DNA of 64,000 nucleotides. It comes from VRUE01 sp036403515. GTDB lineage: Bacteria > Actinomycetota > Thermoleophilia > Solirubrobacterales > 70-9. The notes beneath the pieces were generated by a model, which was not told the origin of the DNA, did not search any database, and saw only the letters and a program-made list of their open reading frames with translations. Of the stretch, positions 1-6,821 are shown piece after piece (position 1 is the first letter of the stretch; every line of letters starts with the position of its first letter). Both the position numbers and the translations under genes were made by a program. The stretch covers positions 124,001-188,000 of the forward strand of contig DASWQV010000059.1 in NCBI GenBank assembly GCA_036403515.1. The letters are read 5' to 3'.

Positions 1-399
1 GCTGGGATCGCCGATCACGATCCTGGCGCCGGGCCTGGCGAGGTCGGCGATGGAGGAGACGTCGCTGCCGGCGGGAACGGCGATGACGAGCCGGTTCGAG
101 GCGAAGACCCGCGGCCGCTCGACCAGCCCTTCCCGGTAGAGCTGTCGCGGGTATTCGCTGTCGGCGGAGGCGAAGACGTCCGGGCCGGCGCCCTGGCGGA
201 TCTGCGCCGCCAGCTGGTCGGAGCCGGCGAAGGACGTCTGCACGTCGGCGCCGGCGAAGGACTCGGCGTATTCGCCCAGCGCCGCTTCCAGCGAGGATGC
301 GCCGAAGACGACCAGCGAGGCCCGGCTCGCGCCGCCGCCACCGCAGCCGGCGAGCAGGACGGCGACGGCAAGCGCCGGGACGAGCGCCGTTCGCCGCAT
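1..399 (-). CDS. modA: Molybdate ABC transporter substrate-binding protein (C-terminus cut by window edge)
   Basis: Extracytoplasmic lipoprotein that would bind molybdate or tungstate and deliver it to a ModB/ModC ABC importer. The visible 133 codons start MRRTALVPALAV and run through a hydrophobic stretch to a lipobox ending AGC, so the protein is probably lipid-anchored. ModA family features follow: FGASSLEAAL, TSFAGSDQLAAQI and the block GPDVFASAD, which is typical of the anion-binding fold. The ATG shares its A with the stop of the upstream HTH-TOBE gene, implying translational coupling. The rest of the protein and any modB/modC lie outside the window. Family assignment is confident; substrate choice among oxyanions is inferred from family and from the TOBE-domain neighbour. 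Confidence 0.88.
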   Translation of the reverse strand, partial: MRRTALVPALAVAVLLAGCGGGGASRASLVVFGASSLEAALGEYAESFAGADVQTSFAGSDQLAAQIRQGAGPDVFASADSEYPRQLYREGLVERPRVFASNRLVIAVPAGSDVSSIADLARPGARIVIGDPS

Positions 400-788
400 C
401 AGCCCCCCTGCTGGACCATCACCGAGGTTGCCTTGACGGTCGCCGTCGCCCGCACCCCGGGAGCCAGTCCCAGCTCCTCGACCGCGTCGCGGGTGATCGC
501 CGCCGTGACCAGGTGCGGGCCGGCCTCGATCTCGACCAGCGCCATCACCCCGTCGACCTCGACCGAGCGGACGACCCCGGCAAACCGGTTGCGGGCCGAG
601 AACGTGTCGCCCGTCGCGTGTCGGACCGGAGCCTCCCGCAGGCGTTCGATCTCGGCGATCGGGACCCGCCGCTGGTTGCGCGCGTCGCGCGAGGTGCGCA
701 GGGTCCCCGCCCGGTCCCAGCGCCGCAGCGTCTCGGCGCTGACGCCGAGCTGCTTCGCTGCCTCGCCGATGCCGAGGGTCTTCGCCAT
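399..788 (-). CDS. Molybdate-responsive regulator: MerR/excisionase-type HTH plus TOBE (Mop) domain
   Basis: A 129-residue protein with two parts. Residues 5-55 are a MerR/excisionase-like winged helix (GIGEAAKQLGVSAETLRRWD). Residues 60-126 are a TOBE/molybdenum-pterin-binding-like domain (SARNRFAGVVRSVEVDGV, then VTAAITRDAVEELGL). This is the layout of small Mop regulators that sense molybdate and control modABC; it differs from classical ModE, which has a different N-terminal HTH and paired Mop domains. It directly precedes modA with overlapping stop and start codons (TGATG), so it is the first gene of a mod operon. Autoregulation by molybdate is likely but is inference. Confidence 0.82.
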   Translation of the reverse strand: MAKTLGIGEAAKQLGVSAETLRRWDRAGTLRTSRDARNQRRVPIAEIERLREAPVRHATGDTFSARNRFAGVVRSVEVDGVMALVEIEAGPHLVTAAITRDAVEELGLAPGVRATATVKATSVMVQQGG

Positions 789-860
789 GCCTAGGCTCTG
801 TATAGGCAGATCTCGCCCGCCTTAAACCTGACGCGATCCTCCTGGACCTGGCCGGTCCTC

Positions 861-1307
861 CTAGGAGCCGTCTTTTTCGACGAAGCTGATTTCGCCGTTG
901 CTCTCGAGGATCGCCCAGCGGACGTCGCTGAGGGAATTGATCTGGGCCAGGCGCGCCTCCGATTGGATCTCCTCGACGGTGAGGCGCTGGCGGCGCAGGT
1001 TGGGGCCGACCAGCTCGCCATCGTCGACCAAGACGATCGGTTCGCCGGCGAGAATCGGCCGCAGGCGGGCGGACTTGAAGCTCAGGTAGGAGAGCGCGAC
1101 GGTCAGCAGCCCGATCGTCGCGATCGCCAGCAGGGCGCCGGTGACCGAGTAGTCGCTCTGGGTCACGCCCTGCTGCACGAGGTCGCCGATGACGACCAGC
1201 AGGATCAGGTCGAAGGGCTCCATCGAGCTCAGCTCGCGCCGTCCCACCATCCTGGTCAGGACGAAGATGAAGACGAAGATGACCGCGGCGCGGATGACGA
1301 TGTCCAT
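861..1307 (-). CDS. DUF421 / YetF-family membrane protein
   Basis: A 148-residue protein starting MDIVIRAAVIFVFIF. Three hydrophobic helices occupy roughly residues 3-22, 30-50 and 60-80. The family signature TRMVGRRELSSM lies after the first helix, and a soluble C-terminal DUF421 domain follows (AGEPIVLVDDGEL, then NLRRQRLTVEEI). Members are widespread integral membrane proteins of unknown function, linked in Bacillus to sporulation and stress. The ATG overlaps the stop of the upstream membrane protein (TGATG), so the two form an operon. Longer in-frame ORFs upstream would overlap that gene and were not chosen. Confidence 0.85.
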   Translation of the reverse strand: MDIVIRAAVIFVFIFVLTRMVGRRELSSMEPFDLILLVVIGDLVQQGVTQSDYSVTGALLAIATIGLLTVALSYLSFKSARLRPILAGEPIVLVDDGELVGPNLRRQRLTVEEIQSEARLAQINSLSDVRWAILESNGEISFVEKDGS

Positions 1308-1864
1308 CAGGGAAAGTTGAACTGGGTTCGGTCGACCGAGACGAGCGGCAGCTTGCCATCGGTGACGGCGGCACTGGCGTCGTGGGAGCCGACATTGGTC
1401 GGGTTCGCCTGCAGCTCGAGGAAGACGAGCAACGTTTCGCCCGCCGCCAGGGGCGCGTAGCGAAGCCTGAGCTGGTCGCCGTCGCTGCTTTCGTCCACCG
1501 GTTCGGGCTGCAGCGTGTTGACGGTCGTATTTTCGAACCAGCCGTGGCTCAGCACGAGTTCCGGCTTGGCGATCGCCCGCAAGGCGTGGATTCGGAAGTT
1601 GGCCTGGTACAGAAGGCCGCCGCGAAGCCTCTGCGGAGCGGTGACGGTCAGGGAGGCCGCCGGGGAGCCGACCGCCGAGGTGGTCGCCCGTTGCCCGAAG
1701 ACGTTCAGCAGCGCGGCGACGACGATCGCGGTGAGCAGGAGCAGGAACCCGTGGCGAAGCCACTGGCCGAGTCGCCTGCCCTCGAAGTCCCGGTGCCTGG
1801 GGAGATCGATTCCAGCTGGGAGGCCCGCGGCCGCGCCCTCGTCACTCGGTTGATCGTCCGCCAC
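1307..1864 (-). CDS. Single-pass membrane protein, unknown function, paired with DUF421 gene
   Basis: 185 residues. A polar N-terminus is followed by one transmembrane helix at about residues 35-55 (HGFLLLLTAIVVAALLNVF). The remainder is predicted extracytoplasmic, beta-rich and ends LVSVDRTQFNFP. No catalytic motif is recognised. Translational coupling to the downstream DUF421 protein suggests the two act in the same membrane complex, with the 185-residue protein contributing an outward-facing domain; this is inference from operon structure. The gene is divergent from the HATPase gene at 2004, with about 140 bases between them that probably hold both promoters. Confidence 0.65.
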   Translation of the reverse strand: MADDQPSDEGAAAGLPAGIDLPRHRDFEGRRLGQWLRHGFLLLLTAIVVAALLNVFGQRATTSAVGSPAASLTVTAPQRLRGGLLYQANFRIHALRAIAKPELVLSHGWFENTTVNTLQPEPVDESSDGDQLRLRYAPLAAGETLLVFLELQANPTNVGSHDASAAVTDGKLPLVSVDRTQFNFP

Positions 1865-2003
1865 CTGGCACCTTCCCGCGACCTCCTCTGTTTGCCTTGG
1901 CGATTCTCGGGAAAGGGTCTCAGGCGAGCCGGCGGAGGAGCAGCGGCAAGGCGCCGGGCGTACTGCGCCATACTCGTACCTCGACTGAAGGGATGGGTGA
2001 GCG

Positions 2004-2666
2004 GTGGACTGGTACTTCGACGCAAACGACAGTGGCGCTCTGGCGGCCCTTCGCCATGAGTTCCGCGACTACCTGGAGCGGCATGCCGAGGAAGGCTCGG
2101 ACGTCGGCGGCGCCGAGGTGGCCTTCAGCGAGCTGATCACCAATGCCGTGCGGCACGCGCCCGGGCCGGCCTGGGTGCACCTCGACTGGTCCGCACGCCA
2201 GCCGCTGGTCGAGGTCCACGACCTCGGCCCCGGCTTCGAGCTGCGGCCAAGCCTGCCAGACGACCCCCTCGCCGACGGCGGCCGCGGGCTCTTCATCACA
2301 AGCCAGCTGACCGAGGAGCTCGGCGTCGCCGCCAAGGCGGCGGGCGGCTCCAAGGTGACGGCGAAACTCTCGGTAACCAGGCCACTCGAGCGCAGCCACG
2401 ATCCGCCTCACTCGCTCACCTCGTCCTTGCCGTCCCGCAAGAGGCCGATCAGGAGGGCAGCTTCGGCAAGGAATCGTTCCTCCGCGCCCTCGTCGTCGAG
2501 ATGGCCCGCTCGGTCGAGGGAGAGGAGGGACCGGAGGCGGCCGAAGCGCTGGTCGCCCAGGTCGGGGCCAACATCGGCAGTCGCATGGAGGACGAATATC
2601 GCCGCGCCCGCGACATCGTCGGCGCCCTGCGGCCTGACCAGGTCGCCGACCTCTACGTGCGCCTGA
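2004..2666 (+). CDS. HATPase_c (anti-sigma RsbW-like) ATP-binding protein, reading frame broken after about residue 125
   Basis: GTG start (VDWYFDAND). Residues 1-125 form a GHKL ATPase of the RsbW/SpoIIAB type: N-box FSELITNAVRHA with the Mg-binding Asn, G1-like VEVHDLGPGF, and the G2 loop DGGRGLFITSQLTEEL ending GGSKVTAKL. Such proteins bind and inactivate stress sigma factors or phosphorylate STAS antagonists; a STAS gene sits 1.5 kb downstream. After about base 2390 this frame becomes Arg/Ser-rich and unlike any domain, while the -1 frame encodes a clean methanogen-output domain. I therefore read the last 90 or so residues as out-of-frame translation. The native protein is probably a HATPase fused or coupled to the next domain. 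Confidence 0.7.
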   Translation: MDWYFDANDSGALAALRHEFRDYLERHAEEGSDVGGAEVAFSELITNAVRHAPGPAWVHLDWSARQPLVEVHDLGPGFELRPSLPDDPLADGGRGLFITSQLTEELGVAAKAAGGSKVTAKLSVTRPLERSHDPPHSLTSSLPSRKRPIRRAASARNRSSAPSSSRWPARSRERRDRRRPKRWSPRSGPTSAVAWRTNIAAPATSSAPCGLTRSPTSTCA

Positions 2667-2965
2667 AGGCGGCGATTGACGGCGACTTCTACGTGATCGA
2701 GGCAAACGAGGAGCGGATCGTGCTCGGCAACCGGGCCTGTCCCTTCGGCGACGCCGTCAAGCGGGCCCCCGGGCTCTGCCGGATGACCTCGAGCGTCTTC
2801 GGGGGGATCGCCGCGCGCAATTTCGGCGAGGCCTCGGTGATGCTCGAGGAGCGGATCGCGGTTGGAGATCCCGAATGCCGCGTGGTCGTCTCGCTCGCAT
2901 CGCAATCTGCGGCGGGAAATGAGCTTGGCCACAGCTATGCGGCCCCGCAGGCGCCTGCGGCCTGA
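2501..2965 (+). CDS. Methanogen output domain 1 (MetOD1) protein or domain, frame-disconnected from the HATPase
   Basis: The recognisable domain covers ARSVEGEEGPEAAEAL, DFYVIEANEERIVLGN, then NRACPFGD, APGLCRMTSSVFGGIAA and DPECRVVVSL. The three Cys (ACPFGD, LCRM, ECRV) match the family's conserved cysteines. Homologous sequence extends upstream of this ATG (SFGKESFLRALVVEM, about base 2459 on). The open frame reaches back beyond 2280 with no ATG, GTG or TTG, so 2501 is not a credible native start. The likeliest reading is a HATPase-MetOD1 polypeptide interrupted by a one-base indel, or joined by -1 frameshifting, somewhere in 2390-2460. In this family the domain is thought to be a signalling output; its ligand is not known to me. 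Confidence 0.6.
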   Translation: MARSVEGEEGPEAAEALVAQVGANIGSRMEDEYRRARDIVGALRPDQVADLYVRLKAAIDGDFYVIEANEERIVLGNRACPFGDAVKRAPGLCRMTSSVFGGIAARNFGEASVMLEERIAVGDPECRVVVSLASQSAAGNELGHSYAAPQAPAA

Positions 2966-3079
2966 CCTTCAGCGGCGATCAGCTACTCTCGGAAGTCAGC
3001 GTTTACCCGTCCGTCGGGGTCTCATCCTCCTCTTTCCTTGCGCGCGGCCAATCCCCAGAGGGGGGGTTAGCAGCCCACC

Positions 3080-3463
3080 ATGACTCAGGAACGAAAGGTG
3101 GAGAGCGCAAACGGCATCGATCCGACCTACTCCGTCCGGGCGGAGATCTCCCGTGAGATGGTCCGCCTCTACAAGGATCAGTTCGGACGGGGGCCAACCA
3201 GGGCGAGGACGGAGTTCGCCGGCCCCGACGTCGTCATCTCGACCCTCGAGGACAGCTTCACGCCCGTCGAGCGCAAGATGGCGGACATGGGCGAGACCCA
3301 GCGCCTGCGCGATACCCGAACCTTCTTCCAGCACGCGACCGAAGAGGAGTTCCGCGAGGTGGTCGAGCGCCTCTTGAACCGCCGGGTCCGCGCCTTTGTC
3401 AGCGGCGTCGACACCGAGAAGGACGTCTCGGCAGAGGTCTTCTACCTGGAGAGCGCCGCCTGA
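3080..3463 (+). CDS. MpsC / DUF2294 family protein, copy 1
   Basis: 127 residues, cytoplasmic, no signal peptide. The family core is EISREMVRLYKDQFGRGPTR, then GPDVVISTLEDSFTPVE, a helical stretch with FFQHATEEEFREVVE, and the C-terminal VRAFVSGVDTEKDVSAEVFY. PF10057 was renamed MpsC after a staphylococcal membrane-potential system, but many actinobacterial members stand alone and their role is unclear. A second copy of about 65 percent visible identity follows at 3631. Its location between HATPase and STAS genes suggests a role in the same stress-response block, which is inference. Confidence 0.8.
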   Translation: MTQERKVESANGIDPTYSVRAEISREMVRLYKDQFGRGPTRARTEFAGPDVVISTLEDSFTPVERKMADMGETQRLRDTRTFFQHATEEEFREVVERLLNRRVRAFVSGVDTEKDVSAEVFYLESAA

Positions 3464-3477
3464 GCCACGGCGCACGA

Positions 3478-3543
3478 TAGGATCGGCGTGACGTTCCCGG
3501 ACATCGCGCCGGGTCGTTGCTCGCCTTATTAGAGGCACGCAAT
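3478..3543 (+). promoter_or_regulatory. Paralogous promoter/leader element, copy A (upstream of second MpsC gene)
   Basis: Begins with TAGGAT (a -10-like box), then GTGACG, then CGCCGGGTCGTTGCT and GAGGCACGCA. The same ordered blocks recur at 4061-4124 upstream of the STAS gene, with lengths of 66 and 64 bases. Conservation between two unrelated downstream genes argues for a shared promoter plus a conserved 5-prime leader. No riboswitch class is recognised. Confidence 0.5.
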
Positions 3544-3630
3544 ACGAGCGGCGCTCGGCCTGCGGACTTCTCCAATGCCAATGGGAAGTCGCGGATCCAG
3601 CGCGACGACCTCCAGAGGAGGAGCCAAAGC

Positions 3631-4011
3631 GTGCCGAGTCAGGAGCGAGTAGAGCGTCCAATCGAGGGCAACGATGCTCAGATCTCGAAACTTGCCGAGA
3701 TCTCCCGGGAGATGGTCCGCCTCTACAAGGTCCAGTTTGGCCGTGGCCCGACCAGGGCGAGGTCCGACTTCGCCGGCCCCGACCTGATCGTCTGCACGCT
3801 CGAAGACAGCCTCACGCCCGCCGAGAAGAGGATGGCCGAGATGGGCGACCACCAGCGCCTGCGTGACCTCCGCCTCTACTTCCAGCACGCCACCGAGGAC
3901 CAGTTTCGCGAGATCATCGAACGCATCCTGGGGCGTAAGGTGCGCGCCTTCATAAGCGGCATGGACACCAGCAACGACGTCGCCGCGGAGCTTTTCTACC
4001 TCGAGGGTTGA
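3631..4011 (+). CDS. MpsC / DUF2294 family protein, copy 2
   Basis: 126 residues. I chose the GTG at 3631 because a strong Shine-Dalgarno (GAGGAGGA) ends 8 bases before it and the start then aligns with copy 1 (PSQERVE against TQERKVE). The 38 codons upstream in the same frame are not conserved. Core motifs match copy 1: EISREMVRLYKVQFGRGPTR, GPDLIVCTLEDSLTPAE, YFQHATEDQFREIIE, FISGMDTSNDVAAELFYLEG. It is a tandem duplicate. Differences cluster at the N-terminus and in the mid-helix, suggesting that the two copies have diverged but remain functional. Confidence 0.8.
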   Translation: MPSQERVERPIEGNDAQISKLAEISREMVRLYKVQFGRGPTRARSDFAGPDLIVCTLEDSLTPAEKRMAEMGDHQRLRDLRLYFQHATEDQFREIIERILGRKVRAFISGMDTSNDVAAELFYLEG

Positions 4012-4060
4012 GCTCGCCCGGCGCAGCTTTCATGCGCTTTGCAAACAATCGACTTCGCGC

Positions 4061-4124
4061 TAGGATCAAAGTGACGCAGCGGAGCGTGGCGCCGGGGCGT
4101 TGCTTACACAGAGAGGCACGCAGT
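4061..4124 (+). promoter_or_regulatory. Paralogous promoter/leader element, copy B (upstream of STAS gene)
   Basis: Same arrangement as copy A at 3478: TAGGAT, GTGACG, CGCCGGGGCGTTGCT and GAGGCACGCA in the same order. TTGCAA lies 16 bases upstream of the TAGGAT, giving an acceptable housekeeping-type promoter. The shared segment continues past the expected transcription start, so part of it would be transcribed as a leader. Confidence 0.5.
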
Positions 4125-4182
4125 TTGGCTGCGCGAGGCCAGGCTGGGACTCCGACCGGAAAAGACTATTCGGGGGCGTTCA

Positions 4183-4533
4183 ATGTCTCATCTGCAGACC
4201 TTCAAGCTCACTGAGCGGGACCTCCGTCCGGGCTGCCGGGAGATCCAGATAGAAGGCGAGCTCGATCTCGCTGTTGCCGAACAGTTGGAGCAGGCCCTCG
4301 AGCGGGCCGGTACGGAATGCCGGCAGATCTTGATCTGCCTGGAGGGCTGTGGATTCATCGATTCGACCGGCATCGCGGCCATTGTCCACGCTCACAAGCA
4401 GGCAAATTCGCAGGGCGGCAAGGTTGCCGTCTACGCCCCATCGGACCAGGTCCTTCGCGTTCTATCGGTGACCGGACTGACCAACAACGGCCTGGTTTTC
4501 GAGACCGCCGAGGAAGCTCTGTCACACCCCTGA
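4183..4533 (+). CDS. STAS-domain anti-anti-sigma factor
   Basis: 116 residues, one STAS domain. It shows IEGELDLAVAEQLEQAL, then the phosphorylation loop GFIDSTGIAAIV with the conserved DST-G (the Ser expected to be phosphorylated by an RsbW-type kinase), then GKVAVYAPSDQVLRVLSVTG. When dephosphorylated, such proteins bind the HATPase anti-sigma factor and free a SigB/SigF-type sigma factor. Together with the HATPase at 2004 this makes a partner-switching pair; no cognate sigma gene is in the window. It is preceded by the conserved leader at 4061 and followed at once by a GGGTAT-type stress promoter. Confidence 0.88.
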   Translation: MSHLQTFKLTERDLRPGCREIQIEGELDLAVAEQLEQALERAGTECRQILICLEGCGFIDSTGIAAIVHAHKQANSQGGKVAVYAPSDQVLRVLSVTGLTNNGLVFETAEEALSHP

Positions 4534-4540
4534 CAGTTTG

Positions 4541-4566
4541 GTTTGGCCGGCTGGTTCGCTGGGTAT
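4541..4566 (+). promoter_or_regulatory. SigB/SigF-type stress promoter candidate downstream of the STAS gene
   Basis: GTTTGG, 14 bases, GGGTAT. This fits the general-stress consensus (GTTT ... GGGTA) of SigB/SigF-type factors and shares exact spacing with the sites at 28566, 60271, 14791 and 11669. No annotated plus-strand gene follows before 6822. About 155 bases without a clear gene lie between it and the convergent dehydrogenase gene; a 21-codon ORF starts at 4645. It could drive a small RNA or an antisense transcript. Confidence 0.5.
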
Positions 4567-4721
4567 CTCTCTCCCATGCTACGGCGGGGTGAAAAATCGG
4601 CAGCGGGCTTGGGCCAGCGGCGGACGCCGTCGTTGACCCGGACGATGGAAGCGATGCGCATGATTCAGGGCCGGAGAATGACCGCAAGTCTCCGTCGCCG
4701 CTCGGCCTGAGCTGAGCCGGA

Positions 4722-5909
4722 TCAGGGCTTCAGCACCACCTTGATCGCGCCGTCTTCCTTTTTCTGGAACATAGAATAGGCGCTCGGCGCCTCACTTAGC
4801 GGCAGCTGGTGAGTGGTGAGGTCGTCGGTTCCGAGCGCGTCATCGCCGTTTTCGCCGAGCAGCGGCAGGATGTCATCGGTCCAGCGGCGCACGTGGGCCT
4901 GGCCCATGCGCAGCTGCACGCCCTTGTCGAAGAGCTGCATCATCGGCATCGGGTCCATCGCGCCGCCGTAGACGCCGGAGATCGAGAGGGTGCCGCCGCG
5001 CCGCACGGTGTCGATCGCCTCGTGCAGGGCGGAGAGGCGGTCGGTGCCGAACTTTTCGATCGTCTTGGCGGCCAGCGGGTCCGGAAGCATCCCGGTCGCC
5101 TTCTGGGCGAGCTCGGCGCCGGGGGCGCCGTGGGCCTCCATGCCGACCGCGTCGATGACGCTGTCCGGGCCACGGCCGCCGGTCAGCTCGCGGATCGCGG
5201 CTGGCGCGTCCTCGATGCTGTTGGAGTCGATCGTCTCGACCCCATGGCGGCGGGCCATTGCCAGGCGCTCGGGCACGCTGTCGACGCCGATCACCGTCTC
5301 TGCGCCCCTGTGGCGGGCGATCCGCGCGCACATCTGGCCGATCGGTCCCAGCCCGTAGACGGCGACGCTGCCGCCCGCTGGGATCGCGGCGTACTCGACC
5401 GCCTGCCAGGCCGTCGGCAGCACGTCGGAGAGGAAGAGGAAGCGCTCGTCGGGCGGGCCCTCCGGGACCTTGATCGGGCCGAACTGTGCCTGCGGCACGC
5501 GCAGGAACTCGGCCTGGCCACCCGGCACCTGACCGTAGAGCTTGGTGTAGCCGAAGAGGGCGGCGCCCTTTTCCTGCTCTTGGACCTGGGTCGTCTCGCA
5601 CTGGGCGTAGAGCTGGCGATCGCACATCCAGCAGTGGCCGCAGGAGATGTTGAAGGGGATGACCACGCGGTCGCCTGGTTTGAGGTTGGTCACCTCAGCG
5701 CCAACCTCCTCGACGATGCCCATCGGCTCGTGGCCGAGAATGTCGCCCTCGTCGATGAACGGCCCGAGCACCTCGTAGAGGTGCAGGTCCGACCCGCAGA
5801 TCGCGGTCGAGGTGATGCGGACGATCGCGTCTGTCGGCTCCTGGATGGAGGGGTCGGGGACGTTCTCGACCCGGACGTCGCGTTTACCGTGGAAGGTCAG
5901 CGCTTTCAT
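4722..5909 (-). CDS. Zinc-dependent alcohol dehydrogenase, FdhA-like (glutathione-independent formaldehyde dehydrogenase subfamily)
   Basis: 395-residue medium-chain dehydrogenase. Catalytic zinc ligands are in STAICGSDLHLYE and ILGHEPMGIV. The structural-zinc Cys cluster is CGHCWMCDRQLYAQC. The Rossmann loop is VYGLGPIGQMCARIA. The long insertion with SVIDAVGMEAHGAP and TGMLPDP, and the extended length, match the formaldehyde-dismutase/FdhA-like branch. The likely reaction is NAD-dependent oxidation of an alcohol or aldehyde; the substrate is not shown by sequence. Its ATG overlaps the stop of the upstream SDR gene by 4 bases (ATGA), so the two are translated together. Confidence 0.88.
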   Translation of the reverse strand: MKALTFHGKRDVRVENVPDPSIQEPTDAIVRITSTAICGSDLHLYEVLGPFIDEGDILGHEPMGIVEEVGAEVTNLKPGDRVVIPFNISCGHCWMCDRQLYAQCETTQVQEQEKGAALFGYTKLYGQVPGGQAEFLRVPQAQFGPIKVPEGPPDERFLFLSDVLPTAWQAVEYAAIPAGGSVAVYGLGPIGQMCARIARHRGAETVIGVDSVPERLAMARRHGVETIDSNSIEDAPAAIRELTGGRGPDSVIDAVGMEAHGAPGAELAQKATGMLPDPLAAKTIEKFGTDRLSALHEAIDTVRRGGTLSISGVYGGAMDPMPMMQLFDKGVQLRMGQAHVRRWTDDILPLLGENGDDALGTDDLTTHQLPLSEAPSAYSMFQKKEDGAIKVVLKP

Positions 5910-6718
5910 CGGTCCTCCTCTTCCGCGGAGCCCGGTTCGGCCATCTTGCGGTGCATCTCGGCCTTGGCGGCGTCGGGCATGACCCGCCCGGCCGCGACCT
6001 GCGCCGTGTTCTTGAACGAGCCGGCGACGACCTTCTCCTTGCCTGCCATCAGCGCGTCGAAGCCTTCCTGGGCAACTTCGGCGGGGTCATCCTTTTCGCC
6101 TGCCCCGACCTTGGTGTCCTCCATGTCGGCTCGTTCGAAGAACTCGGTGTCGGTTGGGCCCGGCATCAGCGAGGTGACCGTGACGCCGCTGTCCTTGAGC
6201 TCGTTGCGAAGCGCCAGCGCGAAGGACTGGACGAAGGACTTGGAGGCGTTGTAGACGGCCTGGAAGGCGCCGGGCATCGTCGAGGCGATCGAGGAGGTGA
6301 AGAGGATCCGGCCCTCGTCGCGGCCGACCATGTCGGCGAGGACGAGCTTGCAGAGGTGCACGGTCGAGCGCACGTTGAGGTCGATCAGCCTGAGCTCGTC
6401 GCTCAGCGAGGTTTCGGTGGCGAAGGCGCCGCCGGCCCCGATCCCGGCGTTGAGGGCGAGGACGTCCACCGGTCGATCGTTGTTGACCAGGTGGCGGTAG
6501 AGCTCGATCACGCCGCCCTCCGTGGCAAGGTCGACCCGGTGCGCCCGCACGGTCGCGCCGGTCCCTTTGAGCCGCTCCTGGGCCCCGGTCAGCTCGGCGT
6601 CCTCGGCGGCGATCAGCAGATCGAAGCCGTTCTCGGCGAAGACCCTCGCCAGCTCGAGTCCGATCCCGCTCGACGCTCCGGTCACCACCGCGAGCGGCCT
6701 GTCCTGCGCTGCCTCCAT
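5906..6718 (-). CDS. Short-chain dehydrogenase/reductase (SDR, classical)
   Basis: I chose the ATG at 6718 (MEAAQDRPLAVVTGASSGIG) over a long upstream extension, which lacks homology and overlaps the divergent ligD promoter. 270 residues. The cofactor motif is TGASSGIG. LALNAGIG replaces the usual NNAG, the catalytic Ser lies in FTSSIAST, and the YxxxK pair is YNASK. The C-terminus has a tail rich in acidic residues. It is likely NAD(P)-dependent with an unknown substrate. Co-translation with a formaldehyde-dehydrogenase-like enzyme suggests sequential oxidation and reduction of the same compound class, which is inference. Confidence 0.87.
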   Translation of the reverse strand: MEAAQDRPLAVVTGASSGIGLELARVFAENGFDLLIAAEDAELTGAQERLKGTGATVRAHRVDLATEGGVIELYRHLVNNDRPVDVLALNAGIGAGGAFATETSLSDELRLIDLNVRSTVHLCKLVLADMVGRDEGRILFTSSIASTMPGAFQAVYNASKSFVQSFALALRNELKDSGVTVTSLMPGPTDTEFFERADMEDTKVGAGEKDDPAEVAQEGFDALMAGKEKVVAGSFKNTAQVAAGRVMPDAAKAEMHRKMAEPGSAEEEDR

Positions 6719-6821
6719 CGGTCCGTCTCCTTCCGATCGTTTCCGTCCTATCGGGCAACTTCCCGAGCAGCGGTCAGGGCAAACGATCGAGCTGCCCTTT
6801 TTGGCTTCTGGGTATGTGAGG

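Noticed and set aside
1382..2059. 225-codon plus-strand ORF opposite the DUF421 pair
   Set aside because: Opposite-strand shadow of two real membrane genes; Arg-rich with no family.
4645..4710. 21-codon ORF after the stress promoter at 4541
   Set aside because: Too short and no clear Shine-Dalgarno; mentioned only as a candidate for what the promoter might drive.
6810..6815. GGGTAT before ligD as another stress promoter
   Set aside because: No G-N-T-T -35 box at a spacing of 14-16; kept only as a start-codon argument.
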